NCBI GenBank assembly: GCA_016287975.1
Contig: JAEEXV010000358.1
Span: 1 to 8,347, forward strand
Source: Lentisphaeria bacterium
GTDB lineage: Bacteria; Verrucomicrobiota; Lentisphaeria; Oligosphaerales; Oligosphaeraceae
Reading direction: 5' to 3'
DNA length: 8,347 nucleotides
Shown: one piece after another, positions 5,381 through 8,347 of the stretch
How positions within the stretch are numbered: the first letter of the stretch is position 1
Layout: every line of letters begins with the position of its first letter
Notes under the pieces: generated by a model
The model's database searches: none
Seen by the model: the letters and a program-made list of their open reading frames with translations, nothing else
Told to the model about the DNA's origin: nothing
Position numbers and translations under genes: made by a program

Positions 5381-7548
5381 ACATGAACGCATCGATACGC
5401 TGGTTGACTATTCTGCTGGTCGGGTGGATGGCGCTGTCGGGGCTGCGTGGCCTGGCGGCGGAGCACGCCCTGGATTCCGTTTCGCGCCTGGCGGCGGTTC
5501 GGCAGGCGAAGATCGTGCGCGGGAGGCCGAAGTCGAAGGATCGGCGGGTTGCGCGCGCCACGGTCCAGACCCTGCTGAACTGGCATTACACAGGCGTGCG
5601 CATGACCCCGCAGTTGTCCGAGCGGTGGTTCCAGGCGTTCTTCGACACCCTGGACTACAGCCACGCCTATTTCCTGGCGTCGGATCTGGAGGAGTTCCGC
5701 AGCCAGGCGGGGGCGATGATGCGCTCGGGCGGCGCCCCGAATCTGGAACTCGCCTTCCAGATCTACGAGCGCTTCCTCCAGCGCATGCGCGCGTATGTCC
5801 TCTTTTCCGCGGAGGAATTGCTGAAGACTCCGGATTTCACGGTGAAGGAGAGCCTGCCGATCTATGACGACGTGCGGAAGATCCCGTGGGCCTCGGACGA
5901 GGCGGAACTGAAGGAGCGCTGGCGGAAACGGGTCAAGGACATCTTGCTGGCCGATCGGCTGAACCGCGAGGAGCGCGAGGCGAAGGCGGCGAAGACGGAC
6001 AAGGCGGGAAGCCCGAAGATGGACATCGTGGAGCGCACGCGCCGCAGCCTGGCGACGGTGTTCCTGCGGAGACTAGAGGCGGACACGGAGGAGGTCACGG
6101 CGCTGTATGTGAATGCGCTGGCGTCGCTGCTGGACCCCCACTCGGTGTATCTGCCGCCCTCCAGCAAGGAGTCCTTCGACATCCACATGCGGCTGTCGCT
6201 GCAGGGCATCGGGGCGACGCTGAGCACGCGCGATTCCTACACGACCATCGTGAGCCTGGTGCCAGGCGGACCTGCCGCGCGCGACGGCCACCTGAAGCCG
6301 GGCGACCGCATCATCGCGGTCGCGCAGTCGGCGGAGGAGGAGCCGCTGGACGTGGTGGACATGCCGCTGGACAAGGTGGTGCAGCGCATCCGCGGGCCGA
6401 AGGGCACGTCGGTCTATCTCACGGTGCTGCCGAAGGGCTCCTCCTCGGAGTATGTGCTGAAACTGGTCCGCGAGGAGGTGCTCCTGAAGGATTCGGAGGC
6501 GCAGAGCAGCATCCACGAGGTGAAGCTGCCTGGCGGCGGAAACGCCCGCGTCGTGATGATCTACCTGCCTTCGTTCTACAGCGACTTCAGCGGCGCCACG
6601 GGCAAGAGCTGCAGCGGCGACGTGGCGAAACTGCTGCGCAAGGCGAAGGCGGCTGGCCGCGTGGACGGCGTGGTGCTGGACCTGCGCGGCAATGGCGGCG
6701 GCTCGCTGGATGAGGCGGTGCGGCTGTGCGGGTTGTTCCTGAAGGGGGGCGGGCCAGTGGTGCAGGTGCGGAACCAGCAGGGGTATCTGCAGAGCCGCAA
6801 GGCGACGGCCGACCTCTTCCTGTATGACGGGCCGCTGATGGTGATGGTTGACCGTTTCAGCGCGTCGGCGTCTGAGATCGTGGCGGCGTGCCTGCAGGAC
6901 ACTGGGCGCGCGCTGTTGGTGGGGGACCGCTCGACGCACGGCAAGGGAAGCGTCCAGTCGCTGGTGGATCTGGCGAACTTTCCATGGCAGAACCCAGGCT
7001 TGCGCCTGGGCGGGTGCGTGAAGGTGACGATCGGCAAGTTCTACCGCATCAACGGCGCCTCGACGCAGGAGCGCGGGGTGACGCCTGACATCGTCTATCC
7101 GTCGTTCCTGGAGTGGATGGGGACGGGGGAGGCGAAACTGCCGAATGTGCTGCCGTGGGACGAGTGCCAGGGGGCGCGGTTCCGGAAACTGCCCGCGGTG
7201 CCTCGGCTGCGCGCGTCGCTGCGGGAGGTGGCGGCGAAGGCGATGCGGGAGAACGCGTCGTTCCAGCGGTATGCGGCGGAGGTGGAGCGCTACCGCCGTC
7301 TGCGCGAGCAGAAGAGCCTGCCGCTGGAACTGGAGGCGCGGCGCGCCTACCGCCGCGAGGAACGCGCGCTGTCGCGGCAGATGCTGCATTTCCAGCCGAA
7401 GCGCGAGTCTGACGACCGCGACGCGCTGCTGGACGACGATGAAGAGGAGGAGGAGAAGAACGCGCCCCGCGAGGATGTGGTGCTGGATGTGTCGATGCAG
7501 GTGATGGCGCGGCTGATTGCCGAGCTGGGCGGGGGGGCTGCGAAATGA
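5377..7548 (+). CDS. prc: Prc/Tsp-type carboxy-terminal processing protease (S41)
   Basis: This 723-aa periplasmic serine protease should degrade or trim proteins from non-polar C-termini, as Prc/Tsp does for envelope proteins and SsrA-tagged periplasmic substrates. A signal peptide (about 1-28, cleavage probably near LAA) comes first, followed by the Tsp N-terminal helical domain (about 60-260, with LDYSHAYFLASDLEEF near 92-107). A PDZ domain (about 270-363, GIGATL and PGDRIIAV) and the S41 catalytic core follow. The core contains DLRGNGGGSLDEA (435-447), the catalytic Ser497 in FSASASE, Asp508, and the general-base Lys523 in HGKGSVQ. One residue is inserted before Lys523 relative to E. coli Prc as I recall it. 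The end (about 628-665, SLPLELEARRAYRREE) matches the Prc C-terminal helical domain. An acidic run (DDDEEEEE, 686-693) follows. The gene overlaps its neighbours by 4 bp on both sides. Length and domains are those of complete Prc, not the shorter CtpA. Confidence 0.95.
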   Translation: MNMNASIRWLTILLVGWMALSGLRGLAAEHALDSVSRLAAVRQAKIVRGRPKSKDRRVARATVQTLLNWHYTGVRMTPQLSERWFQAFFDTLDYSHAYFLASDLEEFRSQAGAMMRSGGAPNLELAFQIYERFLQRMRAYVLFSAEELLKTPDFTVKESLPIYDDVRKIPWASDEAELKERWRKRVKDILLADRLNREEREAKAAKTDKAGSPKMDIVERTRRSLATVFLRRLEADTEEVTALYVNALASLLDPHSVYLPPSSKESFDIHMRLSLQGIGATLSTRDSYTTIVSLVPGGPAARDGHLKPGDRIIAVAQSAEEEPLDVVDMPLDKVVQRIRGPKGTSVYLTVLPKGSSSEYVLKLVREEVLLKDSEAQSSIHEVKLPGGGNARVVMIYLPSFYSDFSGATGKSCSGDVAKLLRKAKAAGRVDGVVLDLRGNGGGSLDEAVRLCGLFLKGGGPVVQVRNQQGYLQSRKATADLFLYDGPLMVMVDRFSASASEIVAACLQDTGRALLVGDRSTHGKGSVQSLVDLANFPWQNPGLRLGGCVKVTIGKFYRINGASTQERGVTPDIVYPSFLEWMGTGEAKLPNVLPWDECQGARFRKLPAVPRLRASLREVAAKAMRENASFQRYAAEVERYRRLREQKSLPLELEARRAYRREERALSRQMLHFQPKRESDDRDALLDDDEEEEEKNAPREDVVLDVSMQVMARLIAELGGGAAK

Positions 7549-8347
7549 GCGGCGCGGCGGGGCAGGAGTTGTGCGGGCGCCTTTTTGAGCGCGGCAATCG
7601 GCTGCTGGGCACGCGGTGGCCGATCCTGTGCGGGGCGATGACGTGGGTGAGCACGCCCGAGCTGGTGTCGGCGGTGCTGGCGGCGGGGGGCTTCGCGGCG
7701 CTGGCGGGCGGGAGCATGCCGCCCGAGATGCTGGAGAAGACCATCGCGGACACGCGGGCGGCGACGGCGCGTCCGTTCGGCGTGAACCTGATTACCTTGT
7801 CGCCAGTGTTCCATGAACAGCTGGCGGTGTTGGAGGCGAATCCAGTGCCCGTGGTCATCTTCGCGGGGGGGCTGCCGAAGGACAGCGACGTCGGGCGCGC
7901 GAAGGCGACCGGCGCGAAGGTGCTGTGCTTCGCGCCGACCGAGAGCGTCGCGCGGCGGCTGGTGGACGCGGGGGCGGACGGGCTGATCCTGGAGGGGACG
8001 GAGTCAGGCGGGCACATCGGGCCAGTGGCGCTGACGGTGCTGCTGCAGCAGGTGCTGTTCCGCTTCGGGGACGAGGTGCCGGTGTTCGTGGGCGGGGGGA
8101 TCGCGACGGGGCGGATGATGGCGCATCTGCTGCTGCTGGGGGCGGCGGGGGGGCAGTTCGGGGCGCGCTTCGCGGTCGCGAAGGAGTGCACGGCGCATCC
8201 GGAGTTCAAGCAGGCGCTGCTGAAGGCGTCGGCGCGGGACGCGCAGGCGACGAGCCAGTTCGACCCCGCGTTGAACGTGGTATCGGTGCGCGCGCTGCGC
8301 AACGAGGGCACGCTGGAGTTCGAGCGGCTGCAGCTGCAGCTGCTCTC
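7545..8347 (+). CDS. FMN-dependent nitronate monooxygenase / FabK-like oxidoreductase (partial)
   Basis: The reading frame runs from the ATG at 7545 to the window edge (267 codons). It is a TIM-barrel flavoprotein of the nitronate monooxygenase (former 2-nitropropane dioxygenase) family. Family features are PILCGAMTWVSTPELVSAV (26-44), the glycine pair AGGFAALAGG (47-56), PFGVNL (77-82), EGTESGGHIGP (150-160) with the conserved His157 near the flavin, and the phosphate-binding region VGGGIATGR (182-190) and QFGARFAVAKEC (204-215). The same fold includes FabK enoyl-ACP reductase, which also has the GGHIG motif, and PfaD-like proteins; the visible part does not separate these. FabK would mean fatty-acid synthesis, nitronate monooxygenase would mean detoxification. 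The start overlaps the protease stop as ATGA and is preceded only by a G-run, so coupling to the protease is likely. Codons end mostly in G. Confidence 0.88.
   Translation, partial: MSGAAGQELCGRLFERGNRLLGTRWPILCGAMTWVSTPELVSAVLAAGGFAALAGGSMPPEMLEKTIADTRAATARPFGVNLITLSPVFHEQLAVLEANPVPVVIFAGGLPKDSDVGRAKATGAKVLCFAPTESVARRLVDAGADGLILEGTESGGHIGPVALTVLLQQVLFRFGDEVPVFVGGGIATGRMMAHLLLLGAAGGQFGARFAVAKECTAHPEFKQALLKASARDAQATSQFDPALNVVSVRALRNEGTLEFERLQLQLL

Noticed and set aside
6073..7389. Minus-strand 438-codon frame antisense to the protease
   Set aside because: It is Arg/His/Gln/Leu-rich with no domain and lies fully opposite a complete, motif-rich Prc gene.
7049..8311. Minus-strand 420-codon frame opposite the oxidoreductase
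   Set aside because: It is Ser/Pro/Ala-rich with no domain, while the plus-strand frame has the full set of flavoprotein motifs.
1..8347. Search for a defence island, toxin-antitoxin pair, CRISPR array, tRNA or mobile element
   Set aside because: Nearly all bases belong to eight ordinary genes. No transposase, integrase, regularly spaced repeats, tRNA-like cloverleaf or attachment-site repeat was seen.

Overview
The window is a gene-dense, high-GC bacterial chromosome segment with eight protein genes. They lie in two divergent blocks that part at a short, relatively AT-rich spacer (4809-4924). I see no RNA genes, insertion sequences, phage genes, CRISPR array or plasmid features. The gene set is housekeeping and cell-envelope functions of a diderm (Gram-negative-type) bacterium: a prolipoprotein transferase, a periplasmic tail-specific protease and a GspL/GspM- or PilMN/PilO-like inner-membrane pair. 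A Verrucomicrobiota/Lentisphaerota-type organism (PVC superphylum) would fit the long Prc protease and the divergent secretion or pilus proteins, but this is a weak taxonomic guess.

Leftward block (minus strand, 4808 down to 1). Transcription starts at the spacer and reads a PLP-binding YggS-family protein (4113-4808), then lgt (3266-4102), then an RluA/RluD-family rRNA pseudouridine synthase (2277-3269). The first two genes are 10 bp apart and the next pair overlap as ATGA, so this looks like one operon. After a 121-bp gap with a small AT-rich island come two adjacent genes for a bitopic assembly-platform pair: an actin-like/TM/PilN-type protein (665-2155) and a small TM/coiled-coil PilO/GspM-like protein (1-658), whose C-terminus runs off the window. 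Both proteins carry Ala-rich low-complexity tails.

Rightward block (plus strand, 4925 to 8347). A DUF721/DciA-like protein (4925-5380), a full-length Prc/Tsp-type carboxy-terminal processing protease (5377-7548) and an FMN-dependent nitronate monooxygenase/FabK-like oxidoreductase (7545 to the edge) are linked by two ATGA overlaps. They are almost certainly one translationally coupled operon.

I did not find a new defence system or biosynthetic cluster. The most interesting signals are compositional. First, the tetranucleotide CCGG is strongly depleted (17 occurrences by eye, against about 56 for GGCC, which has the same base content), and GCCGGC is absent. Synonymous codon choice supports this: Pro-Gly is mostly written CCA-GGC or CCT-GGC. 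This suggests a CCGG-targeting methylase or restriction history. Second, third codon positions are C-rich in minus-strand genes and G-rich in plus-strand genes, so the plus strand is G-rich throughout. This points to strong replication-strand asymmetry, with the plus strand leading. All counts were made by eye.
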